Source: SIG205 sp045545595 (GTDB lineage: Bacteria > Bacillota_I > Bacilli_A > RF39 > UBA660). Taken from it: a DNA stretch of 25,509 nucleotides. Under the pieces are notes generated by a model, which saw only the letters and a program-made list of their open reading frames with translations, had not been told where the DNA came from and did not search any database. The DNA is taken from assembly GCA_045545595.1 (NCBI GenBank), contig JAZQBG010000044.1, positions 1 through 25,509 on the forward strand, given 5' to 3'. Numbering within the stretch: the stretch's first letter is position 1; the number at the start of each line of letters is the position of its first letter. The position numbers and the translations under genes were made by a program. Positions 6,452 to 14,318 of the stretch are shown in pieces.

Positions 6452-7932
6452 TGAGAGAATTAACTGAACAAGAAATAGTAAGAAGAGAAAAAGTAGAAAA
6501 GATTAGTGAAGTATGTAATCCATATCCAGAAAGATTTGAAATTACACATGAAATTAAAGATGCAAAAAATTTAGAAGATGGAACAAATGGGGTTAGTGTT
6601 GCAGGACGTATTGTACTTATGAGAAAAATGGGTAAGCTTAGTTTCTTAACAATAAGAGATGTTGAAGGGGATATCCAAATTTCTATTAAAGTAGATATGG
6701 TTGGAGAAGAAAAATATAAATTCTTTAAAGATAACTTTGATTTGGGTGACTTTATTGGTGTTACTGGTGAAATCTTTACAACTCATACAGGTGAAAAAAC
6801 TGTAAGAGCTGATGAATTTGTATTCTTGGGTAAAGCATTAAAACCATTACCAGATAAATTCCATGGTCTAGTGGATAGTGAACTTTGTTATAGAAATCGT
6901 TATGTTGATTTAATAATGAACGAAGATACTAGAGATAGATTTAGAAAAAAATACGAATTTATTAAAGAAATTAGAAGATACTTAGAAGATAGAAACTATA
7001 TTGAAGTTGAAACTCCAGTATTAATTAATAAACCTTCTGGTGCATTAGCAAGACCATTTACTGCGCATCACAATGCATTAGATATAGATGTATATCTAAG
7101 AATTGCACCTGAAACATACTTAAAAAGGGCAGTAGTAGGTGGATTTAATAAAGTATTTGAATTTGCTAGATGCTTTAGAAATGAAGGTATGGATGCAACG
7201 CACTTACAAGATTTTACAATGTTAGAATGTTATTGCAGTTATTATAATTATAAAGATAATATGATATTAATAGAGGACATGCTTAAAACAGTTATACAAA
7301 AAGTTTTTGGTAGTCTAACTATTACTATAGATGGAAAAGAAATAGACTTTTCTAAAAAATGGGAAACAGTTTCATTTAGAGAACTAATCATTAAATATAT
7401 CGATATTGATATTAATGAATATAACACTAAAGAAAAATTATTAGATGTTATAAAAGAACGTCATATCGAACTAGAATCAGAAACGGATATTGGTTTACTT
7501 GGTTTTGGTAACTTAGTAGATTTATTATATAAAAAGGTAGCAAGACCTATGATGGTTGAGCCTGTATTCCTAGTGGATCATCCAATTGAATTATCACCAC
7601 TAGCAAGAGCTAACGATGATAATAAAGATATAACAGATAGATTCCAACTAGTAATAAATGGTGCAGAAATCGTTAATGCTTATTCAGAACTTGTTGATCC
7701 AATCGAACAAATGAAGAGATTAGAAGAACAAGCTAAACTTAATAGTGAGGGTGACGAAGAAGCAATGGTTATGGACCATGAATACATTGAAGCAATGGAA
7801 TACGGAATGCCACCAATATCAGGTTGGGGAATGGGAATCGATAGAGTAATGCAGGTATTAACTGATGTACCAAACATTAAAGACAATATATTATTCCCAT
7901 TATTAAGACCAATAGAACATAAAGAAAATTAG
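6451..7932 (+). CDS. lysS: Lysyl-tRNA synthetase, class II
   Basis: Charges tRNA-Lys with lysine using ATP. The 493-residue length is normal. An N-terminal OB-fold anticodon-binding domain (about residues 50-150; VAGRIVLMRKMGKLSFLTIRD) is followed by the class II core with motif 2 FEFARCFRNEGMDATHLQDFT and motif 3 GWGMGIDRV at about residue 458. The start overlaps the end of the RDD gene by one base, with AGAGGTGG just upstream. A matching tRNA-Lys(CTT) lies at 21266-21341. Confidence 0.98.
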   Translation: MRELTEQEIVRREKVEKISEVCNPYPERFEITHEIKDAKNLEDGTNGVSVAGRIVLMRKMGKLSFLTIRDVEGDIQISIKVDMVGEEKYKFFKDNFDLGDFIGVTGEIFTTHTGEKTVRADEFVFLGKALKPLPDKFHGLVDSELCYRNRYVDLIMNEDTRDRFRKKYEFIKEIRRYLEDRNYIEVETPVLINKPSGALARPFTAHHNALDIDVYLRIAPETYLKRAVVGGFNKVFEFARCFRNEGMDATHLQDFTMLECYCSYYNYKDNMILIEDMLKTVIQKVFGSLTITIDGKEIDFSKKWETVSFRELIIKYIDIDINEYNTKEKLLDVIKERHIELESETDIGLLGFGNLVDLLYKKVARPMMVEPVFLVDHPIELSPLARANDDNKDITDRFQLVINGAEIVNAYSELVDPIEQMKRLEEQAKLNSEGDEEAMVMDHEYIEAMEYGMPPISGWGMGIDRVMQVLTDVPNIKDNILFPLLRPIEHKEN

Positions 7933-7947
7933 AAAGGAAGTTTTCAA

Positions 7948-9396
7948 ATGAAAAAACACAATTTATTTAAAATACTTGCAATAATGATTTTAGTATTTGT
8001 AGTTTTATCTTGGATAGTTCCTACTGGATATTTATCTGGAAGTGAAATTCAAAAATCAGAAGAACTTACTAGAATTGGTTTATGGAATATTTTTAACATA
8101 TTCACTGTATCAGCAAGTAGTTTTATGATTTATCCATTTTATTTAATAGCTGTAGGATTATTCTATTTAGTATTAAATAAAACAGGTGTATACCAAAGAA
8201 TGGTAACTAACTTTGCTAAAAAGCTAAAGAAAAGACCTAAATTATTTTTAGCAATAACTATAAGTTTATTTGCAATCATTTCATCAGTTACTAATTTAGG
8301 ATTAATGTTATTCTTGCTTGTACCATTTTTCATATCAGTAATTTTAAAATTAGGATATGATAAATTTGTAGCATTGGCTAGTACAATAGGTGCGATATTC
8401 GTAGGTATTGTTGGTTCTACTTATGGATATTACGTAAGTAAAATCATTAATAGTGTATTAAATTTAGATTTTACATCTAATATAATTGCTAAAGTTGCAT
8501 TATTAGTTGTTTCAACTGCACTATTAATCGTATATGAATTCTCATATATAAAACGTGTTAAAACACCAAAATCTAAAAAAGAAGAAGTTAAAGAAGAAAT
8601 AAAAGATGAATTATTAATTGAAACTGATAAAAAATCTGATAGAAAATCATGGCCAATGATTTTAGTAATGGTTTTAGTATTAGCACTTACTTTCTTATCA
8701 GCAATCGCTTGGAGTGCTGCTTACGGGTTTGATGTATTTACTAAATTCCATGAAACTGTTATGAGTTTATCAATCGGTAAAGATTTCAATATTGTTAGTT
8801 ATATATTAGGAACTCCAATAAATATTGGATACTATGCACAATATGGTATTAAAGAATTAGGTAGTTGGGATTATACAGACCTTTCAATAATATTAATATT
8901 TGCATCTTTATTAATTGGATTAATGTATAAAGTTAAATTTAGCGACATTTTAGATTCATTTAAAGATAGTGGTAAAAAATTCGCTAAAGCATCATTATTA
9001 ATTATTGTTGCTTATACATTATTTGTATTAAACTACTATATTCCAGTATTTACAACAGTAATTAGTTGGTTTGGGAATACATTTAATATTGTAACAAGTT
9101 CATTAGTTGCTATATTATCATCAGTTATCAATATCGACATGATGTATGTAGCACAAAGTACACTTGCTACTGTAGCTGGAGTATTCAATGATACAGCTCT
9201 TAATCCAACACTTGCTGTATTATATCAAGCAATGTATGGTTTAACATCATTCTTTGCACCAACTAGTATCTTATTAATTACTGGTTTATGTTACTTAAAT
9301 ATTTCTTATAAAGAATGGTTCAAACACATTTGGAAATTCTTATTAGAATTATTAGTAGTAATCTTAATAGTATTAATTATATTAATGGTTATCTAA
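7948..9396 (+). CDS. YfcC/DcuC-type carrier (C4-dicarboxylate or basic amino acid transporter family)
   Basis: A 482-residue polytopic membrane protein with about 11-12 hydrophobic segments and a charged cytoplasmic loop near residues 210-235 (KKEEVKEEIKDELL). The start block FVVLSWIVPTGYL matches the LTWIxPAGxF opening of YfcC-type proteins. Such proteins are usually annotated as C4-dicarboxylate, short-chain fatty acid or arginine/ornithine carriers; the substrate here is unknown. A GAAAGGAAG site lies just before ATG 7948. It follows lysS by 15 bases and may be cotranscribed with it. A strong terminator ends the unit. Confidence 0.75.
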   Translation: MKKHNLFKILAIMILVFVVLSWIVPTGYLSGSEIQKSEELTRIGLWNIFNIFTVSASSFMIYPFYLIAVGLFYLVLNKTGVYQRMVTNFAKKLKKRPKLFLAITISLFAIISSVTNLGLMLFLLVPFFISVILKLGYDKFVALASTIGAIFVGIVGSTYGYYVSKIINSVLNLDFTSNIIAKVALLVVSTALLIVYEFSYIKRVKTPKSKKEEVKEEIKDELLIETDKKSDRKSWPMILVMVLVLALTFLSAIAWSAAYGFDVFTKFHETVMSLSIGKDFNIVSYILGTPINIGYYAQYGIKELGSWDYTDLSIILIFASLLIGLMYKVKFSDILDSFKDSGKKFAKASLLIIVAYTLFVLNYYIPVFTTVISWFGNTFNIVTSSLVAILSSVINIDMMYVAQSTLATVAGVFNDTALNPTLAVLYQAMYGLTSFFAPTSILLITGLCYLNISYKEWFKHIWKFLLELLVVILIVLIILMVI

Positions 9397-9422
9397 AAGG
9401 ATTTGTTATAAATCCTTTTTTT
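9395..9422 (+). terminator. Terminator of the lysS-transporter unit
   Basis: 9-bp stem AAAAGGATT/AATCCTTTT around TGTTATA, followed by T. The stem overlaps the stop codon of the transporter gene. Confidence 0.9.
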
Positions 9423-9457
9423 GTTTATAAGGAAGTTCGCTAATTTTGAAAAATACA

Positions 9458-9486
9458 TTGACGCGGGTACATTTGTTCGTTATAAT
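9458..9486 (+). promoter_or_regulatory. Promoter of RhuM gene 2
   Basis: TTGACG, 17-base spacer, TATAAT. It is among the best sigma-A-type promoters in the window and gives the RhuM gene its own transcription unit. Confidence 0.85.
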
Positions 9487-9506
9487 GAATACATAGAGGT
9501 GATTCA

Positions 9507-10493
9507 ATGCAAAATAATATATTAATTTATACTTCAAAAGATGGAAATATAAAAGTTGATGTTAATATGATTGGAGATAATATTTGGATGAGTCAAGATT
9601 TGATGGCAAATCTTTATGATACAAAAAAACAGAACATAAGTTATCATTTAAAGAATATTTTTAATGAAAATGAATTAGATAGAAATTCAACTGTCAAAGA
9701 TTCTTTGACAGTTCAAAGTGAAGGAAATAGAAAAGTAAAAAGAAATATAGAATACTATAATTTAGATGCAATTATTGCAGTAGGTTATAGAATAAATTCT
9801 AAAAAAGCAACTGAATTTAGAATATGGGCAACTAAAGTTTTAAAGGAATATATGATTAAGGGTTTTTCATTAAATGATGAAAGATTAAAGAATAATGGAG
9901 AAAATCCATATTTTGAAGAGTTACTTGCTAGAATTCGTGATATAAGAACAAGTGAGAAAGTGTTCTGGAGAAAAGTTTTAGATATATATGCCACAAGCAT
10001 AGATTATAATCCTAAAAGTGAAATATCAATAAACTTTTTTAAAACAGTACAAAATAAAATGCATTATGCTACACATGGCAATACTGCAGCAGAAGTAGTA
10101 TTTAATCGTGTGGATTCTAATAAGGAAAATCTGGGCCTAACTAATTTTAAAGGCGATTATCCCACTAGAACTGAAACAGAAGTTGCTAAAAATTATTTAA
10201 CTGAAGAAGAATTAAACATTTTAAATAGAATGGTATCAGCATATTTAGATGTTGCAGAAATTAATGCATTAGATAGACATCCTATGACAATGAAAGATTG
10301 GATAAATGAGTTAGATATGTTTTTAAAAATGACAAGAAAGGATATACTAAAGAACAATGGTAAAATAAGTCATGAACAAGCTCTAAAAAAAGCACACAAA
10401 GAATATGACAAATATATGAAAAATCATTTAACGACTGCTGAAAAAGACTATTTAGAAATATTAAATAAAGAATTATCTGAAATTGATAATTAA
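9507..10493 (+). CDS. RhuM-family (virulence RhuM) protein 2
   Basis: A 328-residue paralogue of the gene at 1299-2351. Shared blocks include IWMSQDLMANLYDTKKQNISYHL, the YYNLDAIIAVGYRINSKKATEFRIWA core, FFKTVQNKMHYATHGNTAAEVVFNRVDS and PMTMKDWINELDMFLKM. AGAGGTG lies 6 bases before ATG 9507. It is a single-gene insertion between the transporter terminator and the rpsO promoter, with a strong promoter of its own, so it looks like an independently acquired cargo gene. Function of the family is not established; the N-terminal part resembles DNA-binding phage regulators. A perfect palindrome occupies codons 61-69. Confidence 0.9.
   Translation: MQNNILIYTSKDGNIKVDVNMIGDNIWMSQDLMANLYDTKKQNISYHLKNIFNENELDRNSTVKDSLTVQSEGNRKVKRNIEYYNLDAIIAVGYRINSKKATEFRIWATKVLKEYMIKGFSLNDERLKNNGENPYFEELLARIRDIRTSEKVFWRKVLDIYATSIDYNPKSEISINFFKTVQNKMHYATHGNTAAEVVFNRVDSNKENLGLTNFKGDYPTRTETEVAKNYLTEEELNILNRMVSAYLDVAEINALDRHPMTMKDWINELDMFLKMTRKDILKNNGKISHEQALKKAHKEYDKYMKNHLTTAEKDYLEILNKELSEIDN
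9689..9713. repeat. Perfect 25-base palindrome inside RhuM gene 2
   Basis: Arms AACTGTCAAAG and CTTTGACAGTT flank ATT. It encodes STVKDSLTVQ and lies at the same codon position and phase as the palindrome at 1520-1544, but with a different sequence. Confidence 0.9.
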
Positions 10494-10512
10494 AAATAAT
10501 TTATAATTTTAC

Positions 10513-10541
10513 TTGATTTATCATAAAATATAATGTATTAT
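10513..10541 (+). promoter_or_regulatory. rpsO promoter
   Basis: TTGATT, 17-base spacer, TATTAT. Predicted start near 10548, at the beginning of the structured leader. Confidence 0.65.
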
Positions 10542-10547
10542 ATTGTT

Positions 10548-10629
10548 GTTACCAAATCTTAGTGATTGGACATCTTCCAGTCTGTTACTCAGATTTAGGT
10601 GTATTTATAGAGAAAGGAAGGAAAATAAA
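10548..10629 (+). promoter_or_regulatory. Structured rpsO mRNA leader (likely S15 autoregulation)
   Basis: ACCAAATCT (10551-10559) can close with AGATTTAGGT (10591-10600) with one bulge, enclosing AGT/ACT and a GATTGG/CCAGTC hairpin (10564-10582). It ends just before the AGGAAGG ribosome site. S15 is known to repress its own mRNA through structured leaders in several bacteria; whether this fold is one of the described classes is not known to me. Confidence 0.6.
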
Positions 10630-10899
10630 ATGGCTTTAACAAAAGAAAGAAAAGCAGAAATCATTAAGAATTTTGCTAAAGATGCAAAAGATACAGGGTC
10701 TGTTGAAGTACAAGTTGCAATACTTACTGAAGAAATTAAAACATTAACAGATCACTTAAAAGAACACATTCACGATTTCCATTCTAAAAGAGGTTTATTA
10801 ATGAAAGTTGGTAAACGTAGAAGTTTACTAGACTATCTTAAAAAACACGATGTTGTTAGATACCGTGAATTAATCAAAAAATTAGGTTTAAGAAAATAG
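10630..10899 (+). CDS. rpsO: 30S ribosomal protein S15
   Basis: 89 residues, the normal S15 length, binding 16S rRNA central domain early in 30S assembly. VQVAILTEEIKTLTDHLKEH, FHSKRGLLMKVGKRRSLLDYL and the end block YRELIKKLGLRK are diagnostic. ATG 10630 follows AAGGAAGG; an upstream in-frame codon at 10543 would place the leader structure in the coding region and is rejected. It is followed by a terminator, then an unknown gene and pnp, keeping the widespread rpsO-pnp order with one insertion. Confidence 0.98.
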   Translation: MALTKERKAEIIKNFAKDAKDTGSVEVQVAILTEEIKTLTDHLKEHIHDFHSKRGLLMKVGKRRSLLDYLKKHDVVRYRELIKKLGLRK

Positions 10900-10924
10900 G
10901 CACTTTTTTTAAGTGTCTCTTTTT
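10899..10924 (+). terminator. Terminator after rpsO
   Basis: GGCACTT/AAGTGTC stem (one G-U pair) with a T5 loop, followed by TCTTTTTATT. It overlaps the stop codon. Confidence 0.75.
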
Positions 10925-10945
10925 ATTAAAAACGAGGAGGGTAAA

Positions 10946-11512
10946 ATGAATACAAACAGTGCTTTTATTGGATTTAATAAAAGCGGAAAAGAAATTCTTG
11001 TGTATAGAATAGATGATAACAAATATATTGATCTATTAAGTAAAGACAATAGTGTTTATCCAACAGATGAAATAGAATTATCAACACTTATACCATATTC
11101 GAAAATAATAAGAACATTTAAAAATAAAACAAAAGAAGATATTGTGAAAAAATACAATGACGATAGAACACAAAAAATAGATAAAAATAGAATAAAAGTT
11201 GGTACTATTAATAGCATTACAAATTTGTACATGTATTATGATTTATGTTCAGGAAGAGATGCAACTTGGGATGAAAAATTTATATCACGTAGTTTATTTA
11301 TAGCATCAAGAGGTAAGCTACAAGATGTTACTGATAATCAAAAATACTATATTCCTGATAAAATAAAATGGAAACAATTAAAAAGGGGATATATATACGC
11401 AACAGAATTAAAAAACACAAATAATTCGAAAATTATATTGAGTGATCTTCCATCAAATCCAGAAAAAAAGATGGTTATTGAACTAGCATATAAACTAAAA
11501 AATAAAAAATAA
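10946..11512 (+). CDS. Hypothetical protein between rpsO and pnp
   Basis: A 188-residue, Lys/Asn/Asp-rich soluble protein that I do not recognise. There is no signal peptide or membrane segment. The N-terminus NSAFIGFNKSGKEILVYRIDDNKYIDLL looks like a small beta-rich domain; the middle (residues about 65-110) is helical, and the end has KWKQLKRGYIYATEL. GAGGAGGG lies 5 bases before ATG 10946; an upstream in-frame codon at 10913 overlaps the rpsO terminator and is rejected. It ends 21 bases before pnp, whose own ribosome site is good, so they are probably cotranscribed. No clear promoter is seen after the rpsO terminator, so it may depend on read-through. Confidence 0.75.
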   Translation: MNTNSAFIGFNKSGKEILVYRIDDNKYIDLLSKDNSVYPTDEIELSTLIPYSKIIRTFKNKTKEDIVKKYNDDRTQKIDKNRIKVGTINSITNLYMYYDLCSGRDATWDEKFISRSLFIASRGKLQDVTDNQKYYIPDKIKWKQLKRGYIYATELKNTNNSKIILSDLPSNPEKKMVIELAYKLKNKK

Positions 11513-11533
11513 AAGAAAGAAGGAGTTAAGATT

Positions 11534-13720
11534 ATGTGTAAAAAAGTATTTGAATTAGACTTTAGAGGAAGAAAACTAGTAGTAGAAAATGGAGAAATGG
11601 CTAAACAAGCTAATGGTGCTGTTTTAGTTAGATATGGTGATACAGTTGTACTTAGTACAGCAGTAGTTAAAAAAGAAGCTAATGTACTATCAGATTTCTT
11701 TCCGTTAATGGTAATTTACCAAGAAAAATTATATTCAGTTGGTAAAATACCTGGTGGATTCATTAAAAGAGAAGGACGTCCAACAGATGCTGCAACACTT
11801 GCTGCTCGTATGATTGATAGACCAATGCGTCCTATGTTTCCGGAAAACTTTAAGAATGAAGTGCAAATAGTTAATACAGTATTATCAGTTGATACAGATA
11901 ATTCACCTGAACTAACTGCAATGTTTGCTTCATCATTATCAGTAGGTATTAGTGAAATACCATTTGATGGACCAATCGCAGGAGTTAAAGTTGGACATGT
12001 TAATGGAGAATTCATTATTAACCCAACACCAGCTGAATTAGAACTTTCTGATTTAGATTTAACTGTTGCAGGAACTAAAGATGCAATTAATATGGTTGAA
12101 GCAGGAAGTAAAGAAGTTAGTGAAGAATTAATGTTAGAAGCATTAATGTTTGGTCATGAAGCTATTAAAGAATTAGTAGCATTCCAAGAACAAATCATTG
12201 CCGAAATTGGTAAACCAAATATGGAATACGATGTATTAGAAATATCTGATGAGCTAAAAAATGAAATATCAGAACTTGCTACTGACAACTTAAATAATGC
12301 AATGAGAATTAAAGACAAATTAGAAAAATATGAGGCTATTGATAAAGCTAAAGAAGATGTCGTAAATAAATACACTCTTGAAAACGAAGATAAATTAAAA
12401 GAAAAAGAATTAAATGAATTAATTACTAAAGTAAAATTAGTATTAGAACAAATTGAATATGAAATATTTAGAAAAATAGTTGTTAAAGAAAAAACTCGTG
12501 CAGATGGTAGAAGAATGGATGAAATTAGACCATTATCAACTGATATAGATATTTTACCTAGAACACATGGATCAGCACTATTCACACGTGGACAAACCCA
12601 AGCTTTAGCAATCACAACACTAGGAGCGTTAGGTGAACATCAAATCTTAGACGGATTAAGTTTAGAAGCAGAAAAAAGATTTATGTTACACTACAATTTC
12701 CCTGCATTCTCAGTTGGAGAAACAGGAAGATATGGTGCGCCTGGTAGACGTGAAATTGGACACGGTGCGTTAGGTGAAAGAGCTTTACTTCAAGTTATGC
12801 CAAGTGAAGATGAATTCCCATATACAGTACGTGTAGTATCAGAAGTATTAGAAAGTAATGGATCAAGTTCACAAGCAACAATTTGTGCAGGATGTATGAG
12901 TTTAATGGCAGCCGGTGTTCCAATTAAAGCTCCAGTTGCTGGTATCGCTATGGGACTTATTACTGATGGTGATGATTATACAATTCTTACAGATATTCAA
13001 GGTATGGAAGACCACTTAGGAGATATGGACTTTAAAGTTGCTGGTACTAAAGATGGTATTTGTGCATTACAAATGGATATTAAAATCAAAGGTATTACAA
13101 AAGAAATTTTAGCTGAAGCTTTAGAACAAGCTAAAAAAGCTAGAATGGAAATCTTAGATGTAATTACCACTCAAATTCCAGAACCAAGAAAAGAAGTTAG
13201 TAAGTATGCACCTAAAACAGTTACATTCATGATTAATCCAGATAAGATTAAAGAAGTAATTGGTCGTGGTGGTGAAATGATTACTAAAATTATTCTTGAA
13301 AGCAGTAATGTAGTGACCGTAAACGATGTTAATGCAGTTAAAGTTGACTTAGAAGATGATGGTAGAGTAGTTATTTACCATACTGATAAAGAAGTTATTG
13401 AAAAAACTAGAACTGCAATTGAAAATATAGTTAGAGAACCTGAAATTGGTAAAATGTATACTGTTAAAGTATTGAATGTTGAAAGCTTTGGAGCATTCGT
13501 TGAATTATGGCCAGGTTGTGAAGGGTTTATTCACGTTTCTAACTTAAGTGATGAAAGAGTTAAACATCCAAGTGATGTAGTTAAAACTGGTGACATATTA
13601 GTTGCGAAAGCTACTGAATATGATAGAAAAGGTAAGATTAATCTAAGCTTAAGAACTAGTAATAAACCTAAAACAGATAAAGAAAATAGCAAAAAAGATA
13701 AAGAAGAAAAAAATAATTAA
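11534..13720 (+). CDS. pnp: Polyribonucleotide nucleotidyltransferase (PNPase)
   Basis: Phosphorolytic 3'-5' exoribonuclease of mRNA turnover, 728 residues. Two RNase PH domains (about 1-145 and 320-550) flank the helical linker; GGFIKREGRP and RTHGSALFTRGQTQAL mark them, and LGDMDFKVAGTKDG holds the catalytic acidic residues. The KH domain carries IGRGGEMI at about residue 576, and the S1 domain starts near 623 (GKMYTVKVLNVESFGAFVEL). The tail is short and Lys-rich. GAAGGAG lies 7 bases before the start. Confidence 0.98.
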   Translation: MCKKVFELDFRGRKLVVENGEMAKQANGAVLVRYGDTVVLSTAVVKKEANVLSDFFPLMVIYQEKLYSVGKIPGGFIKREGRPTDAATLAARMIDRPMRPMFPENFKNEVQIVNTVLSVDTDNSPELTAMFASSLSVGISEIPFDGPIAGVKVGHVNGEFIINPTPAELELSDLDLTVAGTKDAINMVEAGSKEVSEELMLEALMFGHEAIKELVAFQEQIIAEIGKPNMEYDVLEISDELKNEISELATDNLNNAMRIKDKLEKYEAIDKAKEDVVNKYTLENEDKLKEKELNELITKVKLVLEQIEYEIFRKIVVKEKTRADGRRMDEIRPLSTDIDILPRTHGSALFTRGQTQALAITTLGALGEHQILDGLSLEAEKRFMLHYNFPAFSVGETGRYGAPGRREIGHGALGERALLQVMPSEDEFPYTVRVVSEVLESNGSSSQATICAGCMSLMAAGVPIKAPVAGIAMGLITDGDDYTILTDIQGMEDHLGDMDFKVAGTKDGICALQMDIKIKGITKEILAEALEQAKKARMEILDVITTQIPEPRKEVSKYAPKTVTFMINPDKIKEVIGRGGEMITKIILESSNVVTVNDVNAVKVDLEDDGRVVIYHTDKEVIEKTRTAIENIVREPEIGKMYTVKVLNVESFGAFVELWPGCEGFIHVSNLSDERVKHPSDVVKTGDILVAKATEYDRKGKINLSLRTSNKPKTDKENSKKDKEEKNN

Positions 13721-13756
13721 AAAATGAAAAAAGTATCGAAATAGGCAATTAGATAT

Positions 13757-13798
13757 GAAAAGGTTACAGATAATGAAAATTATGTGTAGCCTTTTTAT
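13757..13798 (+). terminator. Terminator after pnp
   Basis: AAAAGGTTACA pairs with TGTAGCCTTTT (one G-U); an inner ATAAT/ATTAT extends it under a GAAA loop. T-rich end follows. Confidence 0.8.
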
Positions 13799-13840
13799 AT
13801 TTCTGTAAAAATAATGATTCAGAAATTCAAAAACTGTAGT

Positions 13841-13869
13841 TTTACATTCGAAATTGGGTATGTTACTAT
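13841..13869 (+). promoter_or_regulatory. Promoter of the gene at 13897
   Basis: TTTACA, 17-base spacer, TACTAT. Confidence 0.6.
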
Positions 13870-13896
13870 CATGGTATGAAAAGGAGGATCATAAAT

Positions 13897-14226
13897 ATGG
13901 AAGAATATGAAGATGTTATTGTTTTAGTACGAATACTGAAAAATAAGGTAAATGAAGATTTGGAAAGAGAGGGTAATTGTAGTGGAGAAGATGCTAATGA
14001 TAAATTAAATGAATCAAAAAATATAATGGAACAAAAATCTGAAGAAGATAAAATAGATAATATTAATGATTATTTTGATAGTGAGTTAGATAAAAAAATT
14101 AAGGCGAAACAAAGGGAACTAACTATTAGATTTTTAAAAGAAGGTTATAGTATTGATAAAATTTGTAATATGTTAGAACTAACATATAGTCAAATACAAG
14201 CAATTGTAAATGGTGAAGATTTTTAA
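13897..14226 (+). CDS. Small acidic protein with C-terminal HTH-like segment
   Basis: A 109-residue protein of unknown function. The N-terminal half is highly acidic (EEYEDVIVLVRILKNKVNEDLE, then many Glu/Asp/Asn) and probably disordered or coiled. The last 40 residues, RELTIRFLKEGYSIDKICNMLELTYSQIQAI, read as a helix-turn-helix of the kind seen at the C-terminus of PD-(D/E)XK transposase-like proteins and some regulators. ATG 13897 has a strong AAAAGGAGGA site 8 bases upstream; an earlier in-frame start at 13876 overlaps it. It stands alone between pnp and mutS with its own promoter. It may be a remnant of a larger gene. Confidence 0.7.
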   Translation: MEEYEDVIVLVRILKNKVNEDLEREGNCSGEDANDKLNESKNIMEQKSEEDKIDNINDYFDSELDKKIKAKQRELTIRFLKEGYSIDKICNMLELTYSQIQAIVNGEDF

Positions 14227-14293
14227 AAAAATTTTTATTTCATAATTTATTGAAAAAAAACCAAAATGATTTTCTTTAATTTTCAAAATATTG

Positions 14294-14299
14294 TATAAT
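14294..14299 (+). promoter_or_regulatory. Probable mutS -10 element
   Basis: TATAAT, 19 bases before the mutS start; the -35 at the right distance (TTTCTT) is weak. Confidence 0.45.
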
Positions 14300-14318
14300 A
14301 CTTATTAGGTGAAGTAGT

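Noticed and set aside
12154..12615. Minus-strand 153-codon open frame inside pnp
   Set aside because: Shadow of the pnp coding frame; no ribosome site and implausible composition.
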